A DNA stretch of 64,000 nucleotides from UBA4575 sp002386945. GTDB taxonomy: Bacteria; Pseudomonadota; Gammaproteobacteria; UBA4575. The DNA is taken from the NCBI GenBank assembly GCA_943789445.1, contig CALSUC010000001.1, forward strand, positions 248,001 to 312,000. Reading direction: 5' to 3'. The position numbers and the translations under genes are program-made. The number at the start of each line of letters is the position of its first letter. Position 1 is the first letter of the stretch. Below are positions 43,512 through 52,962 of this stretch, one piece after another. Below the pieces are notes generated by a model. That model did no database searches. It saw nothing but the letters and a program-made list of their open reading frames with translations, and had not been told where the DNA came from.

Positions 43512-43717
43512 AATATGCTTATGTGATTATTTCTCGGTAAATATAGCCTTCTTGTTAAATCGTACACATATTAATCAAGATAATAAGTTATTGATTTATA
43601 TATGAAAAAATAGTTTTTCAATTAAATTTAGGATGTTGCTAAAGACTTTTGTTGCAATTCTGTAACTGGCTCTGTGGCGTGTGTATAAGCATAAAAAGAG
43701 CACTCATAAGAATGGCT
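43512..43717. other. AT-rich tract beside the DnaA boxes
   Basis: 206 bases with no gene, unusually rich in A and T, including ATATTAATCAAGATAATAAG and TTATTGATTTATATATG. It follows the DnaA-box cluster and ends at the CPXCG gene's stop. The combination resembles a DNA-unwinding region, but no dnaA, gidA or rpmH is near to support a chromosomal origin. Confidence 0.4.
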
Positions 43718-43915
43718 TTAAAACGTGTCATCTGCGCATAAAAAGCGCACATCTGGCGTGCCAGTCTCTATATTAGGAATCACTAAAATTTGGATTGGCT
43801 GACAGCAAACCGTGCAGTCCTCAAAATATTCCTGAATTTCTTCTAAAGGCTCAATAAAAAATTCGATGGTTTCGCCACAATAAGGGCAAGAGTTGAGGGC
43901 TGAGTCTAGATTCAT
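43718..43915 (-). CDS. CPXCG-motif cysteine-rich protein
   Basis: 65 residues with CPYCG at 9-13 and a second CTVCCQPI cysteine knuckle, plus the acidic stretch EPLEEIQEYFEDC between. This is the small CPXCG family, probably a zinc-ribbon protein of unknown function. Its ATG lies within the end of hemW (43912-43915), so it is translationally coupled to hemW and is probably made with it. Family assignment is from the motif and length. Confidence 0.82.
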   Translation of the reverse strand: MNLDSALNSCPYCGETIEFFIEPLEEIQEYFEDCTVCCQPIQILVIPNIETGTPDVRFLCADDTF

Positions 43916-45084
43916 GGCGTTTCTACAAGGAATTCCTGTAATAGGCTATCGAGAAAACGATAGGCGTGCTCACTCGCGAAATAATGGCCTGCTGACTGCT
44001 CCAGGTGCCCTAAGGCCAACAAATGGTCGATCTGTGGTGCGATTGTATCCGGCCAGCTCAATTGTGTGCACTGTTCAAAATCTGCTGCGGTGAAACCACG
44101 GCGCAGACGCAATTGATTCAACATGAATTCAAAAATGAGGTCATTTGACCCTAGTAATCTCGTCTGAATCACCTGTTTTTGCTCTGCCACCGCCGTCAAA
44201 TAACTGCCGGGTTGGCGCACACGTTGAAAACGTTTGATCTCATGACCCACGGTCAGCTTGCTATGGGCGCCTGCACCGATGCCTAGATAGTCACCAAACT
44301 GCCAATAATTTAGATTATGTCCACACTCGGCACCTTGCCGACTAAAGGCTGAGACTTCATAGCGCGTGTAACCGGCATCACTAATGGCCGCCATCGCCGC
44401 CGCCTGTATGTCGGCCGCCTGATCTAATGAGGGTATCACTGGTGGAAAGCGATGAAAGCGGGTGTTTGGCTCAATCGTCAGCTGATAGTAAGACAAATGC
44501 GGTAGGTCCAGCGCACAGGCCTGAGCGACATCGTCTAAGGCCTGCTCTAAGGTTTGGCCGGGTAAGGCAAACATCAAATCAATATTGATGTTCTCAAAAC
44601 CTAATTGTTGGGCGGTATGGACCGTATGCAGTGCTTCATCACGGCCGTGTATACGCTCTAATTTTTTTAACTGCACTGGATCAAAGCTCTGTACACCGAT
44701 GGATAGGCGATTAACTCCAGCCGACTTAAAACCGGCAAACTTCTCGCCTTCAAAGGTGCTTGGGTTGGTTTCTAGGGTGATCTCGCAATCACTGCTGAGG
44801 TTTAGCTGTTGCTGACAAGCGTCCAAGATGGTCGAGATGGCCTGCGCCGAAAATAGGCTAGGGGTGCCGCCACCAATAAAGATCGATCGCACGCTGCGAC
44901 CCTGTAGGTCGTCTTTGCCGGCGATTAAGTCACTAATCAGTGCTTGGACATAGTCCGCTTCAGGGAAGGCATTGGCTTCAGTTGCGTGTGAATTAAAATC
45001 GCAGTAACCGCATTTATGTAAACACCAAGGGATGTGGATGTAGAGACCCAATGGCTCGTTCATCACTGCTGACAATGAGCTCAA
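43912..45084 (-). CDS. hemW: Radical SAM haem chaperone HemW
   Basis: 390 residues. The radical-SAM cysteines are Cys21, Cys25 and Cys28 (PWCLHKCGYCDF), distinct from oxygen-independent coproporphyrinogen III dehydrogenase (HemN), which has a longer N-terminus. FIGGGTPSLFS, NRLSIGVQSFD and HNLNYW follow. HemW binds haem and delivers it to cytochromes; it was formerly called HemN-like. Its start overlaps the rdgB stop by four bases, and rdgB overlaps rph, giving a tightly coupled rph-rdgB-hemW-CPXCG operon. Confidence 0.92.
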   Translation of the reverse strand: MSSLSAVMNEPLGLYIHIPWCLHKCGYCDFNSHATEANAFPEADYVQALISDLIAGKDDLQGRSVRSIFIGGGTPSLFSAQAISTILDACQQQLNLSSDCEITLETNPSTFEGEKFAGFKSAGVNRLSIGVQSFDPVQLKKLERIHGRDEALHTVHTAQQLGFENINIDLMFALPGQTLEQALDDVAQACALDLPHLSYYQLTIEPNTRFHRFPPVIPSLDQAADIQAAAMAAISDAGYTRYEVSAFSRQGAECGHNLNYWQFGDYLGIGAGAHSKLTVGHEIKRFQRVRQPGSYLTAVAEQKQVIQTRLLGSNDLIFEFMLNQLRLRRGFTAADFEQCTQLSWPDTIAPQIDHLLALGHLEQSAGHYFASEHAYRFLDSLLQEFLVETP

Positions 45085-45701
45085 GTCTGTGACAACCAGG
45101 TCGGCAATAAGGCCTGTAACTGCTGTAAGGCCTGCGCCCTATGACTGATACGATTTTTTTGTTCGGTGGCCAGTTCAGCGGCGGCACAGTGTTCGCTGTT
45201 AACCCAAAAGATTGGGTCGTAACCAAAACCAGCATCACCACTAGGCTGCTGCATAATACGACCTTCCCAGCGACCGCTGCAGATCAAAGGTGTTGGGTCT
45301 AAGGCGTGTCGCATGGCGACGATCACACATTGGAAGCGGGCGCTGCGTTGTTCTGTCGCGACACCATCAAGTGCTGCCAGTAACTTTTTATTATTGTCGG
45401 CAGTATCACAACCGGGGCCGGCATAACGTGCCGAATAGATGCCAGGTGCGCCTTGTAGTGCATCGACCTCAATCCCAGAGTCGTCGGCGATAGCTATCAA
45501 GCCAGTCTGCTCTGCCGCATGGCGTGCCTTGATCAGGGCGTTCTCAACAAAGGTCAGGCCGGTTTCCTCGGCCTCTTTTAACCGCCATTCGCTTTGTGCG
45601 CGCAGGTCTCGGCCTGTGGCTGCAAGGATCGCTGAGATTTCACGCAGCTTGCCTTTATTACCGCTGGCTAAGACGAACTGTTTACGATCTATTTCAGACA
45701 T
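45081..45701 (-). CDS. rdgB: XTP/dITP diphosphatase
   Basis: 206 residues, Ham1/RdgB family. [14 protein letters not shown] (10-23) is the nucleotide-binding loop, [12 protein letters not shown] holds the metal-binding Asp pair, and [10 protein letters not shown] and SHRAQALQ complete the signature. It hydrolyses non-canonical ITP, dITP and XTP to keep inosine and xanthine out of nucleic acid. It starts inside the end of rph (13-base overlap) and overlaps hemW. Confidence 0.95.
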   Translation of the reverse strand: MSEIDRKQFVLASGNKGKLREISAILAATGRDLRAQSEWRLKEAEETGLTFVENALIKARHAAEQTGLIAIADDSGIEVDALQGAPGIYSARYAGPGCDTADNNKKLLAALDGVATEQRSARFQCVIVAMRHALDPTPLICSGRWEGRIMQQPSGDAGFGYDPIFWVNSEHCAAAELATEQKNRISHRAQALQQLQALLPTWLSQT

Positions 45702-46402
45702 GCCTTTTGCTGTTCAATAATGTGGCTGATGCCATCTTTGGCTAAGGCCAGCATTGCGCTGAGTTCATCCTGACTAAAGGTCTTACCTTCAGCGGTTCCT
45801 TGCACTTCAATAAACTCACCGAGCTCATTCATGACCACATTCATGTCAGTCTCGGCCTGTGAATCTTCGGCGTAATCAAGATCAAGGACCGCTGTCTGAT
45901 TAAACACACCGACGGATACAGAGGCTACAAATTGGTCGATTGGCGATTGTGTAATCGCCTTACTTTCAAGTAGGGCATTAATCGCATCATGTAGGGCAAC
46001 AAAGCTGCCGCTGATGGCTGCAGTACGGGTACCACCATCAGCCTGTAAGACGTCACAGTCGATATGGATGGTGTGCTCACCTAGACGTTTCAGGTCGATA
46101 CTGGCGCGTAGACTGCGACCAATCAGGCGTTGAATCTCTTGAGTACGACCCGATTGCTTACCGCGGGCGGCCTCACGTGGCATACGTGAGCCGGTTGAGC
46201 GTGGCAACATACCGTATTCGGCAGTCACCCAGCCTTGGCCTTTATCGCGCATCCAGGGTGGCACACGGTTTTCGATGGAGGCGGTGCAGAGTACCTTGGT
46301 ATCGCCGAATTCGACCAAGACAGAGCCCTCGGCGTGCTTGGTGTAATTACGAGTAAAACGAATTTCTCGTGCTTGATTTGCTTCTCGGCCGCTAGGTCGC
46401 AT
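45689..46402 (-). CDS. rph: Ribonuclease PH
   Basis: 237 residues, the full length of a functional enzyme (laboratory E. coli K-12 has a frameshifted version). [51 protein letters not shown] and the [16 protein letters not shown] phosphorolytic site are intact. It trims the 3' end of tRNA precursors with inorganic phosphate. GGAGAG precedes the ATG, and a minus-strand TATAAT lies at 46433-46438. Divergent from yicC. Confidence 0.96.
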   Translation of the reverse strand: MRPSGREANQAREIRFTRNYTKHAEGSVLVEFGDTKVLCTASIENRVPPWMRDKGQGWVTAEYGMLPRSTGSRMPREAARGKQSGRTQEIQRLIGRSLRASIDLKRLGEHTIHIDCDVLQADGGTRTAAISGSFVALHDAINALLESKAITQSPIDQFVASVSVGVFNQTAVLDLDYAEDSQAETDMNVVMNELGEFIEVQGTAEGKTFSQDELSAMLALAKDGISHIIEQQKACLK

Positions 46403-46566
46403 CGATCTCTCCAGTTGAATGTGCTGGCGCGCATTATACGAGAATTCAGCTTGAACACTATGCGCTAAATGGGGCAGTCATGATTAAAATAGTGGTGAAG
46501 GCATTTTAGGCCACCCTCTGTTAATCTGCCAGATCATGGTTAGCCATCAAAAGACTGGAGAAAGTA

Positions 46567-47433
46567 ATGCTGAAAAGTATGACCGCATTTTCACGCGTGC
46601 AAACACAACACGATGCGACTGAGATTGTGTGGGAAATACGCTCAATTAATCATCGTTACTTAGAAACCTCTTTTCGCCTACCCGAAGAACTGCGCTCATT
46701 AGAATTTGATCTACGCAAGATAGCGCAAGAAAACTTGAGTAGAGGCAAGCTAGATTGTATCTTTCGTTTACGCAGTGAGACCCAAGAGGCGCCCCATCTT
46801 TCGCTTAATCAGCCGCTACTCGATGCCTTGATGCAGCAAGCTGAAGTGATCAGTGCCAGCTTGAGTGAAAGCACACCGCCAACCGCTTTAGAGCTTTTGA
46901 GCTGGCCCGGTGTAGTAGCACAAAAATCCTTAGACCATGCGCAGCTGGCGGTGCAAAGTAAGACCTTGTTTAAGCAAGCGCTGCAAGAATTGGTTGAGCA
47001 TCGTCAGGTTGAAGGTGGACGCATGGCCGAGCTGATCGCACAACGCGGAAAACAGATGCGTGAGTTAGTACAGCAGGTACGTCAACGTCGGCCATTAGTA
47101 CTGGAAGCTATCCGTGAAAAAATCAAAGGACGTATCGCTGACTTTGATGTCGATATGGATCCAGGCCGGCTGGAACAAGAGCTGGTGTTCTTAATGCAGA
47201 AGTTAGATGTTGCAGAAGAGTTAGATCGACTCGATAGCCATCTCACTGAGTTAGAAGATATCCTGCAACAAAAAGAAGCGGTTGGTCGGCGCCTAGATTT
47301 CTTGATGCAAGAATTTAATCGTGAGGCGAATACCCTAGGCTCTAAGTCAGCCGATATAGTCACTACACAGGCAGCGGTCGATATGAAGGTTGCGATCGAA
47401 CAGATGCGTGAGCAGATTCAAAATTTGGAATAA
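46567..47433 (+). CDS. yicC: YicC family endoribonuclease
   Basis: 288 residues. MTAFSR at the start, the EIRSINHRYLETSFRLPEELR segment, RGKLDC and the C-terminal MQEFNREANTLGSKSADI (about 255-272) are the YicC/YloC signature. E. coli YicC is an RNase that participates in degrading the small RNA RyhB. It is divergent from rph, a pairing common to enterobacteria, and preceded by GGAGAAAG. Confidence 0.92.
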   Translation: MLKSMTAFSRVQTQHDATEIVWEIRSINHRYLETSFRLPEELRSLEFDLRKIAQENLSRGKLDCIFRLRSETQEAPHLSLNQPLLDALMQQAEVISASLSESTPPTALELLSWPGVVAQKSLDHAQLAVQSKTLFKQALQELVEHRQVEGGRMAELIAQRGKQMRELVQQVRQRRPLVLEAIREKIKGRIADFDVDMDPGRLEQELVFLMQKLDVAEELDRLDSHLTELEDILQQKEAVGRRLDFLMQEFNREANTLGSKSADIVTTQAAVDMKVAIEQMREQIQNLE

Positions 47434-47478
47434 TTGTCATTTCTTAGAGGTAGGGCTTTATGGTACGGGTAAGCAAAT

Positions 47479-49038
47479 ATGAATAGAATAGTTTTTTTAC
47501 TACTAATTAGTGGCTTTTTTATGACTAGTTGTACAGCTGCTAACAGAGGGGCCCATGAAAAAGCAGAAAACGCTGATCACAGAATTTTATCTCAGATAGA
47601 AAATATTGTCGTCATAATGCTTGAAAATCGTTCATTCGATAATTTAGCTGGTTGGTTATATGATAAAAATACGCCCCCTAAAAAATTTATAATGCCTGTT
47701 GATAGCGCGCCTGATCACTATGATGGTCTCGCCTATGGAAGCTTCAGTAATCCAAATATAGAAGGAAAGGAACCGGCCTCAATTCCCATAAAGTTCGGAA
47801 CGGATAATTACACAGTACCTTCTCCCGATCCTCATGAGGAGTTTCAATATGTCACAGAGCAACTGTATGGAAATATGACACCGACATATGGTGATAAAGC
47901 GCCAATGAATGGCTTTGTGCGTAACTACGCATCTGTACCGGACAGCAATCCAGCACATATTATGCAGACTTATACTCCAGAACAATTGCCTGTTTTGAGT
48001 GCTATTGCCAGAAATTTTGCTATATCGGATCGATGGTTTGCCTCGGTTCCAACTCAAACTTTGGCTAACCGAGCATTTTTACATAGTGGAACCTCTGAAG
48101 GAAATGTCAACAACAGCGATAATTATGTCTTTCATTCCAAAACTATATTCAATGTCCTGAGTGATTATGATGTAAGTTGGAAGGTGTATTCTGACTCAGG
48201 TTTTTTGCCGTCACTGACTCGAATAAAAATGTCTAAACTCTGGAGCCCTCGATATCATAATCATTTTTTTGGATTTGAAAATTTTATCGCTGATGCCAAA
48301 GCTGGGAGTTTACCCAGTTACTCGTTTATTGAACCAAAGTTTATCGGCGATACAAAAATTACTTCAAGTAATCCCAACAGCGAACATCCTCCAACGAATA
48401 TCTCAGCTGGTGATCAGTTTTTAGCAAAAATATATAATGCCGTTTTCAATGGACCGGACAGAAATAAAACTATTCTGATCGTTACGTATGATGAGCACGG
48501 CGGCATTTATGATCATGTCAGCCCCCCTTGGGGCGCTAAATCTCCAGATAATAATAGTAATCCAGGAAAAAGGGGATTCCATTTTGACCGGTTTGGCGTT
48601 CGCATACCTACAATCATTGTTTCTCCCTGGATCGAAGAAGGTACTGTTTTTCGCTCATTTTCCACCCCTTATGATCATACAAGTATCATTGCAACTATCA
48701 TGGACTGGCAAGGTATACCGAGAAATGAATTGCCCAGTAAACGGGTCGCCGCTGCCGATAATATCGCAAATATTTTCACATTAAGTGAACCGAGGAAACT
48801 ACCAGTTATTACTCTGCCAGACATCGGAGAAGAAATTTTGCCTGCCGATAACAGTATTCGAGGACTGACAGGCTTGGAAAGAGGAGTTATAGGTGCTTAC
48901 ATGAAGTACATACATGCACAAGCGGATTGTAAAATCAGTCACTCTGAAATTGACGAAAAGCTGGATAAAATAAAACACCATGGCAAGATTCAAGATTATA
49001 TTGATGAATTACAATCAAAGGGATGTTGCTGTAAGTAA
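47479..49038 (+). CDS. Phosphoesterase lipoprotein (phospholipase C / acid phosphatase superfamily, PF04185-like)
   Basis: 519 residues. The leader ends in lipobox MTSC with Cys18. VVIMLENRSFDNLAGW (about 44-59) holds the metal-binding Glu-Asn pair of the family, SDRWFASVPTQTLANRAF is the central motif, and TYDEHGGIYDHVSPP carries the catalytic Asp/Glu/His. Related enzymes are phospholipases C and AcpA-type acid phosphatases that release phosphate outside the cytoplasm. Third codon positions are clearly richer in A/T than in yicC and the neighbours on both sides, so recent acquisition is plausible. It ends in an odd CCCK tail. Confidence 0.85.
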   Translation: MNRIVFLLLISGFFMTSCTAANRGAHEKAENADHRILSQIENIVVIMLENRSFDNLAGWLYDKNTPPKKFIMPVDSAPDHYDGLAYGSFSNPNIEGKEPASIPIKFGTDNYTVPSPDPHEEFQYVTEQLYGNMTPTYGDKAPMNGFVRNYASVPDSNPAHIMQTYTPEQLPVLSAIARNFAISDRWFASVPTQTLANRAFLHSGTSEGNVNNSDNYVFHSKTIFNVLSDYDVSWKVYSDSGFLPSLTRIKMSKLWSPRYHNHFFGFENFIADAKAGSLPSYSFIEPKFIGDTKITSSNPNSEHPPTNISAGDQFLAKIYNAVFNGPDRNKTILIVTYDEHGGIYDHVSPPWGAKSPDNNSNPGKRGFHFDRFGVRIPTIIVSPWIEEGTVFRSFSTPYDHTSIIATIMDWQGIPRNELPSKRVAAADNIANIFTLSEPRKLPVITLPDIGEEILPADNSIRGLTGLERGVIGAYMKYIHAQADCKISHSEIDEKLDKIKHHGKIQDYIDELQSKGCCCK

Positions 49039-49229
49039 GGGGCTGGACAATCAACTTATTGAAAAATATAAATATAACACCTTCAATACATAAGCAAATA
49101 CAAAATATTGAACAATGTGTATCGGCCTGTAACGCAAAGCAGTAGCTTGTTTCGCTTCTAATAGGTGATTAATCAACGCTTTCGTCTATGCTGATACCTA
49201 CTTATTTTACAGTCACAGAGTTGAGTTAA

Positions 49230-49712
49230 ATGGATCTCAAGATTTTTTGCACCGGTGGTACCTTTGACAAGATTTATTTCGATGCACTTAGCGATTATCA
49301 GATCGGTGAGCCACAGATCGAATGGATCATGACGCAGGCCAATGTTGATTTTGATTATGCAATTGAGAGCATCCTGAAAAAGGATAGCTTGGAGATTAAC
49401 GAACAAGATCGCGCCGAGATCGTAGCAGCGGTTACTGCGGATGATTGCGAGCGGATTATTATTACTCATGGCACCGATACCATGTCCGAAACTGCAACAG
49501 CCTTGCAAGGCGTCACAGGCAAAACAATAGTCTTGGTCGGTGCGATGCAACCGGCACGTTTTCGCGATAGTGATGCACTGTTTAATAGTGGTTTTGCAGT
49601 GGCGGCGGCAAGACTGTTACCGCATGGCGTTTATGTTGCGATGAATGGGCAGATCTTTAATGCCGATCAAGTGCAAAAAAACCGTGAAGCTGGGCTGTTT
49701 GAGACTAAGTAG
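49230..49712 (+). CDS. Single-domain asparaginase-like protein
   Basis: 160 residues, half the size of L-asparaginases. The first catalytic Thr is in IFCTGGTFDK (Thr11), and the second Thr-Asp pair in ITHGTDTMSETA. GAMQPARFRDSDALFNSGFA is also retained. The C-terminal substrate-binding domain is missing. Short homologues of this length are common in gammaproteobacteria, so it is not a truncation in this strain. Without the second domain, amidase activity is uncertain. Confidence 0.85.
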   Translation: MDLKIFCTGGTFDKIYFDALSDYQIGEPQIEWIMTQANVDFDYAIESILKKDSLEINEQDRAEIVAAVTADDCERIIITHGTDTMSETATALQGVTGKTIVLVGAMQPARFRDSDALFNSGFAVAAARLLPHGVYVAMNGQIFNADQVQKNREAGLFETK

Positions 49713-49808
49713 TTTCGTCTAGTCTGTTAGTTTAGTTCATCAGAAAATTATACTTTTGCCCTTATGTTTTAGAGACATGGGCTGTGCCTTGTTATCGATT
49801 AGGGATCT

Positions 49809-50708
49809 ATGGAATATAAAGACTACTACAAAATTTTAGACGTCAAACGTGACGCCAGTGAGGCTGAGATTAAACAGTCTTACCGTCGGTTGGCGCGCAA
49901 GTATCATCCCGATGTGAGTAAGGTAGCGAATGCCGAAGATCGTTTCAAAGAGTTGGGTGAAGCCTATGAGGTATTGAAAGATGCACAGAAGCGTAAGAGC
50001 TATGACCAGCTTGGTGCAAACTGGAAATCGGGTGAACAGTTCCGTCCACCACCGGGGTGGGGTGGTGCTGGCCAAGGTGGATTTCAGGGCGGATTCCAAG
50101 GTGGCCCAGGCGCACAAGGTGGCTTCAGTGATTTCTTCGAAAGTGTGTTTGGTGGTGGCCGGGGACCTGGTGCTGGTCGTGGACAGGGTGGCGGCCAAGA
50201 TCAAAATGCTAGCTTTAGAATCACCGTTGAAGATGCCTTTAGTGGTGCTGAAAAAACTATTCGTATGTCGGGCCGTAGCCCGTTGCAAGTCAAGATTCCA
50301 GCAGGTATCACTAGCGGTAAGAAAATTCGTCTCGCTGGTCAAGGTGAGCAGAGCATGCGGGGTGGGCCTAGAGGTGATTTGTATTTAGAAATCACCGTGA
50401 CCAATACCGAACGTTATCAACTGAAAGATAAAGATGTTTACACCCAGTTAAAATTGGCGCCATGGGAAGCAGCCTTGGGTGAGAAGGTGTCGGTGCAAAC
50501 ACCTAATGGTTCAATTGAATTAAAAATACCGGCAGGCTCGCAAAGTGGTCGCAAGATGCGCCTCAGTGGTAGAGGCTTACCAGGTAAGCCAGCAGGTGAC
50601 TTTTATGTCGAGTTGTCGATCGTGGTGCCTAGTGCTGATAGCGAAGAAGACAAACAACAGTACCAAGCGATGAAGCAACATTTTGATTTTGATCCACGTT
50701 CAGAATAA
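49809..50708 (+). CDS. cbpA: DnaJ-class co-chaperone CbpA-like
   Basis: 299 residues. The J-domain (1-70) has DYYKILDVKRDASEAEIK and HPD at 33-35. A Gly/Phe-rich region (about 75-135) precedes two C-terminal substrate-binding domains, and there is no zinc-finger domain, which separates CbpA from DnaJ. It stimulates DnaK ATPase and binds curved DNA in E. coli. No cbpM partner is adjacent; a DegQ-type protease follows three bases later, suggesting a shared protein-quality role. Confidence 0.92.
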   Translation: MEYKDYYKILDVKRDASEAEIKQSYRRLARKYHPDVSKVANAEDRFKELGEAYEVLKDAQKRKSYDQLGANWKSGEQFRPPPGWGGAGQGGFQGGFQGGPGAQGGFSDFFESVFGGGRGPGAGRGQGGGQDQNASFRITVEDAFSGAEKTIRMSGRSPLQVKIPAGITSGKKIRLAGQGEQSMRGGPRGDLYLEITVTNTERYQLKDKDVYTQLKLAPWEAALGEKVSVQTPNGSIELKIPAGSQSGRKMRLSGRGLPGKPAGDFYVELSIVVPSADSEEDKQQYQAMKQHFDFDPRSE

Positions 50709-50720
50709 AGGTTGATACGT

Positions 50721-52094
50721 ATGCTAAAAATATCCAGTTACTTGTTTGGTTTTTTCTTTGCACTAGAAGTTGCAGCGACTGGCTTGCCACAAAGTCTGGA
50801 TGGTGAAGCCCTGCCTAGTCTAGCGCCGATGCTAGAGACAACGATACCGAGTGTCGTCAACATTGCGACGTCAGGCATCGAGGTTGAGCGCAACCCTTTA
50901 TTTAAAGATTCTTTCTATAAGAACTTTCTTGATGGGCCTGAAAAACAGCGTGAAAACCTTATCAGGGGTAGTGGTTCTGGGGTTATCTTAGATAGTAAGA
51001 AAGGGTATGTCGTGACTAATCATCACGTTATTGAACAGGCCGATGATATTGTCGTTACGCTCAGAGATGGTCGTAAATTTAATGCGCAGATTATTGGTGT
51101 TGATCCACGTACCGATCTCGCTGTGATTCAAATTAAGGCGCAGCAACTAAATGCTATCGCTGTGGCTGACTCCTCTCAGTTACGGGTTGGTGATTTTGTG
51201 GTTGCTATAGGTAATCCATTTGGTCTCGGTCAAACAGTGACATCAGGGATTATTAGTGCGCTAGGCCGTAGTGGTTTAGGTCTAGATGACTATGAAAATT
51301 TTATTCAAACCGATGCCTCGATTAATCCAGGTAACTCGGGTGGTGCCTTGGTCAATCTGCGCGGTCAGTTGATTGGTATTAATACCGCTAGCGCTAGCTA
51401 TAAAGGTAGTGACGGTAGTAGTAAAGGTAGTATCGGTATTGGTTTTGCCATCCCGACGAATATGGTACGTGAGATCACCGCGCAGCTGATTGAGTTTGGC
51501 GGACTGAAACGTGGCTCTATTGGTTTTCGTGTGCAGAATGTTAGCCGTGACCTGGGACAGGATTCTGCCTTAAAAAGTCATAACGATGTGGTAGTGATGC
51601 AGGTGGAAAAAGGCTCGTCGGCACAGAAATCGGGCTTGCGCAAAGGTGATGTGATTGTAGGAGTGAATGGGGTCAAGATTAAAAATGCCGCTGATGTTCG
51701 AAATCTGATCGGGCTATCACGCGTTGGTCAAAAGTTAAAAATCGATTTCTTTCGCAATAGTAAAGTGAGGCGCATTTATGCTGAGATTTTTGAGCGCCAC
51801 GTGCCTAAGCGTCAAGGTAAGAGTTTTGCAAGGCAACTTGCGGATGTTGAATTTGCTGTGATCGAAGAGCCACGACAACAGTCTGAGGGTGGAACTGTGA
51901 TTATCGTCAATGCTATCGATGTAACTGGGGTTGCAGCTAGCTGGGGTTTATATAAGGGAGACATTATCCGTGCCATCAATAAAGTTGATGTGAGTGACTT
52001 TGAACAAATGGAGGCGGCAATTGCGACATCTCAGAATGGCCTATTACTTAATGTTGATCGTGAAAATAGTATATTCCAAATCTTCATGCGTTAG
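50721..52094 (+). CDS. Periplasmic serine endoprotease, DegQ/HtrA type
   Basis: 457 residues from ATG 50721 (AAGG nine bases upstream; an in-frame TTG at 50712 is less likely). A signal peptide (about 1-21) is followed by a trypsin-like domain with His102 (TNHHVIE), Asp132 (RTDLAVIQI) and Ser206 (GNSGGAL). Two PDZ domains follow: GSSAQKSGLRKGDVIVGVNG and VAASWGLYKGDIIRAINK. It degrades or refolds misfolded periplasmic proteins as trimer-based cages. The Q-linker loop is short, so DegQ is a better label than DegP. Confidence 0.92.
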   Translation: MLKISSYLFGFFFALEVAATGLPQSLDGEALPSLAPMLETTIPSVVNIATSGIEVERNPLFKDSFYKNFLDGPEKQRENLIRGSGSGVILDSKKGYVVTNHHVIEQADDIVVTLRDGRKFNAQIIGVDPRTDLAVIQIKAQQLNAIAVADSSQLRVGDFVVAIGNPFGLGQTVTSGIISALGRSGLGLDDYENFIQTDASINPGNSGGALVNLRGQLIGINTASASYKGSDGSSKGSIGIGFAIPTNMVREITAQLIEFGGLKRGSIGFRVQNVSRDLGQDSALKSHNDVVVMQVEKGSSAQKSGLRKGDVIVGVNGVKIKNAADVRNLIGLSRVGQKLKIDFFRNSKVRRIYAEIFERHVPKRQGKSFARQLADVEFAVIEEPRQQSEGGTVIIVNAIDVTGVAASWGLYKGDIIRAINKVDVSDFEQMEAAIATSQNGLLLNVDRENSIFQIFMR

Positions 52095-52110
52095 GTCATG
52101 ATTCACTAAT

Positions 52111-52341
52111 CTAACCCCCTGTAACCGGTGGGAAAAAGGCGACTTCATCACCATCATTCACATCGGTATCTAGTGTGCTGTATTCCTGATTGATCGCGCA
52201 GAGCAGATTGTCTGGCTGTGCTTCGGTTGTGAGCTGCGCCCAAATGGAATGTGGCGTTTGTGTGTCAGCCCACTCTAGGTCAACCTCATCAAGCTTCACG
52301 CTCTCGCGTAAGCTAGCAAAAAAACGGACTTTTATTGTCAT
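52111..52341 (-). CDS. moaD: Molybdopterin synthase sulfur-carrier subunit MoaD
   Basis: 76 residues from ATG 52339-52341 ([19 protein letters not shown]); the frame is open upstream but that part is not MoaD-like. Ubiquitin-like fold ending in the essential FFPPVTGG, whose C-terminal Gly carries a thiocarboxylate. It donates sulphur to precursor Z with MoaE. It is divergent from moaC, with 68 bases between the starts, so both share a control region. Confidence 0.92.
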   Translation of the reverse strand: MTIKVRFFASLRESVKLDEVDLEWADTQTPHSIWAQLTTEAQPDNLLCAINQEYSTLDTDVNDGDEVAFFPPVTGG

Positions 52342-52372
52342 CGGGTAGAGAACCTTGGCGTTTAAAGTGGTG

Positions 52373-52378
52373 TATAAT
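52373..52378 (+). promoter_or_regulatory. moaC: -10 box of the moaC promoter
   Basis: A perfect TATAAT lies 31 bases before the moaC GTG start. No good -35 box sits 16-18 bases upstream. Transcription would begin near 52385, leaving a short leader, so no molybdenum-cofactor riboswitch fits. Confidence 0.45.
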
Positions 52379-52409
52379 TTGGATATTCTTTTTAAACGAT
52401 AAGTTAGCT

Positions 52410-52886
52410 GTGAGTCAATTAACACATTTTAATCAAGCCGGTGAGGCACACATGGTCGATATCGGCAGTAAAGCCGAGACAGATCGCCTAGCGATCGCGA
52501 CCGGAAGCATCCAGATGCAGGCCGAGACCCTAGATTTAATCCAACAGGGTGGGCATAAAAAAGGTGATGTGCTAGGTATCGCGCGTATTGCTGGCATTAT
52601 GGCCGCAAAGAAAACCTCTGAACTGATTCCACTCTGTCATCCCCTACAGTTGACCTCAGTTAAGGTTAATTTCAACTGCAATGTAGAGAAATTACAGGTT
52701 GAATGTAGCGTGCAAGTTAAGACTAGTGGCGCCACTGGTGTTGAGATGGAAGCCTTAACCGCTGTGCAAGTGGCCTTGTTGACGATTTATGATATGTGTA
52801 AGGCAGTCGATCGGGGCATGGTTATGCAAGCGATTCAACTAGAACAAAAAGAAGGCGGTAAGTCGGGCGTTTGGACTAGAGAATAA
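52410..52886 (+). CDS. moaC: Cyclic pyranopterin monophosphate synthase MoaC
   Basis: 158 residues from GTG 52410 ([20 protein letters not shown]). The frame is open 25 codons further, but that region overlaps the promoter and is not conserved. [36 protein letters not shown] and the [17 protein letters not shown] end with catalytic His and Lys are standard. It rearranges a GTP-derived intermediate to precursor Z, the first part of molybdenum-cofactor synthesis. moaA is not in the window. Confidence 0.95.
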   Translation: MSQLTHFNQAGEAHMVDIGSKAETDRLAIATGSIQMQAETLDLIQQGGHKKGDVLGIARIAGIMAAKKTSELIPLCHPLQLTSVKVNFNCNVEKLQVECSVQVKTSGATGVEMEALTAVQVALLTIYDMCKAVDRGMVMQAIQLEQKEGGKSGVWTRE

Positions 52887-52897
52887 TACGTTTTACT

Positions 52898-52931
52898 CAG
52901 TCCCTAAATGACAGTTGGGAGGGGCTGTTTT
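52898..52931 (+). terminator. Weak terminator after moaC
   Basis: CAGTCCC (52898-52904) and GGGGCTG (52921-52927) pair over seven bases with one G-T pair around a 16-nt loop, followed by TTTT. It lies 12 bases after the moaC stop. Confidence 0.4.
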
Positions 52932-52962
52932 ATGCCAACTAACTAATTCATTGGGGCGATGA

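Noticed and set aside
43343..43717. Chromosomal replication origin
   Set aside because: DnaA boxes and AT-rich DNA are present, but dnaA, gidA/mnmG, rpmH and parAB are absent, and only two perfect boxes are found. Reported as a DnaA-box cluster only.
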